Below are positions 5,575 through 6,536 of a DNA stretch of 6,536 bases, piece after piece. This DNA comes from Streptosporangiaceae bacterium (GTDB lineage Bacteria > Actinomycetota > Actinomycetes > Streptosporangiales > Streptosporangiaceae), in the NCBI GenBank assembly GCA_030050125.1, contig JASIJN010000444.1, positions 1 to 6,536 of the forward strand. The letters run 5' to 3'. The notes beneath the pieces were generated by a model. That model saw only the letters and a list, made by a program, of their open reading frames with translations. It had not been told where the DNA came from and did not search any database. Made by a program: the position numbers and the translations under genes. Positions within the stretch are counted from its first letter, which is position 1, and each line of letters starts with the position of its first letter.

Positions 5575-6204
5575 TCAGGCGGGCTGGGCGGTGGCCCCGT
5601 CCACGCCGGTCAGGCGGGCGGGCGCCAGTCCATCCAGCAGGCTGGCCGCCGCGGCCTGGAAGCGGGCGACGTCGCCGTAGGGCCGGGCGATCAGCATGGC
5701 CCCCTCCAGGCCCCCCACGATCATCCGGGCGGTGTCTCGCGCGGAACCGCGCAGCCGAAGGCTGCCGTCCTGTCGCCCGCGCTCCAGGACGCGCTCGAGC
5801 CAGGTCTCGTTGTGGTCGAAGAACCTGATCACGGCGTCTCGCATGGGCGCCGGGAGGGTCTGGTACTCGGCGGCCAGCATGCCGCACAGGCACATTTTGC
5901 GGCTGCGCAGCACCCGCAGGTACAGGTCCGCGTAGGCGTCCAGCCTGGCGCGGGCGGTGCCTTCGCTGGCGTCGAGCTCGGCCAGGGCCTCGGCGAAACG
6001 GCGGGCGTAGCGGGATATGAGGGCCTCGCCCAGGGCGGCCTTGCCGGCGAAGTGGTAATGCAGGGCGGCCTTGGTGATCTTCAGCTCGGCCGCGATGTCG
6101 GCGTAGCTGAAACCGTTGAACCCTCGTACCTGCACGAGCCGCTCGGCCACGTCCAGTATCCGCGAGGCCGTTCCCGCGTCGTCATGCCCGCGCCGAGCAA
6201 CCAT
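5575..6204 (-). CDS. TetR/AcrR family transcriptional regulator
   Basis: A 209-residue protein with the normal TetR layout. The N-terminal DNA-binding domain (about 12-62) shows SRILDVAERLVQVRGFNGFSY, then DIAAELKITKAALHYHFAGKAAL with the typical recognition-helix motif (44-52). The ligand domain carries RKMCLCGMLAAEYQTLP (102-118), a signature also seen in NemR- and AcuR-like regulators. Counting back from the shared AE, C105 lines up with the redox-active Cys106 of E. coli NemR; C107 is nearby. It therefore probably acts as a dimeric repressor that lets go of DNA on binding an electrophile or other small ligand, though the ligand is inferred. The ATG at 6204 has GGAGGG 7 bases upstream. Two near-identical operator-like sites in the divergent promoter region suggest it represses itself and the DUF1059 gene. 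Family call very firm. Confidence 0.95.
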   Translation of the reverse strand: MVARRGHDDAGTASRILDVAERLVQVRGFNGFSYADIAAELKITKAALHYHFAGKAALGEALISRYARRFAEALAELDASEGTARARLDAYADLYLRVLRSRKMCLCGMLAAEYQTLPAPMRDAVIRFFDHNETWLERVLERGRQDGSLRLRGSARDTARMIVGGLEGAMLIARPYGDVARFQAAAASLLDGLAPARLTGVDGATAQPA

Positions 6205-6224
6205 ATATAGGCCCTCCGAAGCCC

Positions 6225-6254
6225 TTGACCTCTAACCTATCAGTAAGTCAGAAT
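6225..6254 (+). promoter_or_regulatory. Candidate promoter for the DUF1059 gene
   Basis: TTGACC (6225-6230) and CAGAAT (6249-6254) are separated by 18 bases, resembling housekeeping sigma-factor -35 and -10 boxes. The first operator-like repeat (6235-6248) fills the spacer. Transcription would start near 6261, giving a leader of about 80 bases. The -35 box is good and the -10 box is moderate. Confidence 0.45.
6235..6248. promoter_or_regulatory. Operator-like element, copy 1 (probable TetR-family site)
   Basis: ACCTATCAGTAAGT, with half-sites ACCTA and TAAGT in inverted orientation around TCAG. It matches copy 2 at 12 of 14 positions, and the two centres are 23 bases apart. It lies wholly inside the spacer of the plus-strand promoter candidate, where a bound repressor would block RNA polymerase. 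The adjacent TetR gene is the obvious source of the binding protein. Confidence 0.6.
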
Positions 6255-6281
6255 TCTACCTATCGATAAGTAAGCGTATCG
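6253..6281 (-). promoter_or_regulatory. Candidate promoter for the TetR gene
   Basis: On the minus strand TAGAAT (6258 to 6253) is a good -10 box. The -35 region about 17 bases upstream (6281-6276, CGATAC) is poor, as is common in actinobacteria. The second operator-like repeat covers the spacer. The -10 box overlaps that of the opposing promoter by two bases, so the two promoters would exclude each other in part. Confidence 0.35.
6258..6271. promoter_or_regulatory. Operator-like element, copy 2 (probable TetR-family site)
   Basis: ACCTATCGATAAGT is a near-perfect palindrome: 6 of 7 positions pair between the half-sites. It is a direct repeat of copy 1, and between them lies the palindrome AGAATTCT (6250-6257). 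It overlaps the spacer and the first base of the -10 box of the minus-strand promoter candidate, as expected for autorepression by the TetR protein. Confidence 0.6.
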
Positions 6282-6303
6282 GAACCGCCGCACTACAGGA
6301 ACA

Positions 6304-6324
6304 CGGCCGGGATCGGCCCGGCCG
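6304..6324. repeat. Hairpin-forming inverted repeat in the DUF1059 leader
   Basis: Perfect 8-base arms CGGCCGGG (6304-6311) and CCCGGCCG (6317-6324) with a 5-base loop. The 3' arm directly abuts the ribosome site GGGGGAGG (6325-6332) of the DUF1059 gene. The RNA hairpin would be very stable and could influence ribosome loading or transcript stability. No role is proven, and GC-rich DNA produces such stems easily. Confidence 0.45.
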
Positions 6325-6340
6325 GGGGGAGGCGTCCGTC

Positions 6341-6535
6341 ATGGCCCGGAAGATGATCGACTGCCGTCAGGTACCCAACGAGATCGGCTGCACGCTCACC
6401 ATCGCAGGCCGCGAGGAAGAGGTCCTCGACGCCGCGACCGCCCACGCCGTGGCCAAGCACGGCCACGAGGACTCGGCCGAACTGCGCGAGACGCTTCGCA
6501 GCGCGCTGCAAGACGTCGAGCCCGCGCTGTCATGA
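6341..6535 (+). CDS. DUF1059 family small protein
   Basis: A complete 64-residue protein that matches the DUF1059 family: MARKMIDCRxVPNEIGCTLTI at the start, an EEEVLDAA helix (25-32), and AVAKHGHEDS (36-45) followed by a helix ending in LRSALQD. Family function is unknown. C8, C17, H35, H40 and H42 are suitably placed to bind a metal, but this is a guess from residue type. Translation starts at the ATG at 6341, 8 bases after GGGGGAGG. It is divergent from the TetR gene, with two operator-like repeats between them, so it is a likely target of that repressor. Its stop codon overlaps an ATG (ATGA, 6532-6535), a hint that another gene is translationally coupled just beyond the window edge. Confidence 0.88.
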   Translation: MARKMIDCRQVPNEIGCTLTIAGREEEVLDAATAHAVAKHGHEDSAELRETLRSALQDVEPALS

Positions 6536-6536
6536 C

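Overview
The window is very GC-rich, and its genes use almost only G or C at third codon positions. Together with a mycothiol-linked oxidoreductase of the Rv2466c type and a DUF2252 protein, this points to a high-GC actinobacterium. A Streptosporangiales-like or Streptomyces-like soil organism is plausible, but genus cannot be fixed from the sequence. I see no mobile element, CRISPR array, tRNA or rRNA. The gene packing looks like ordinary chromosome, and the longest gene-free gap is about 165 bases.

Left part, minus strand (1-1611): the 5' end of a truncated gene for a probable membrane protein (1-142), and upstream of it a full-length DUF2252 protein (220-1611) with kinase-like motifs. A 126-base divergent gap with an inverted repeat separates it from the next block.

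Middle, plus strand (1738-4164): three co-directional genes. They encode a thioredoxin-fold oxidoreductase related to mycothiol-dependent nitroreductase Rv2466c, a medium-chain zinc alcohol dehydrogenase with both zinc sites intact, and a full-length homolog of formaldehyde-activating enzyme (Fae). The last two suggest a one-carbon or aldehyde detoxification role. The thiol-redox gene would fit, because actinobacteria handle formaldehyde through mycothiol. Operon structure and substrates are inferred.

Right part, minus strand (4177-6204): read from the right, a TetR-family regulator, a secreted four-cysteine protein of unknown function, and a small cupin. The cupin gene converges on the Fae-like gene with only 12 bases between them. 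A large nested dyad (5494-5533) lies between the regulator and the secreted protein gene.

Far right: the TetR gene is divergent from a small DUF1059 gene (6341-6535). The gap between them holds two copies of a near-palindromic 14-base element that sit inside the spacers of two face-to-face promoter candidates. This is a textbook layout for a TetR repressor controlling itself and its neighbour. The regulator has a cysteine (C105) that lines up by hand with the sensing cysteine of NemR, so an electrophile or aldehyde signal is a reasonable hypothesis.
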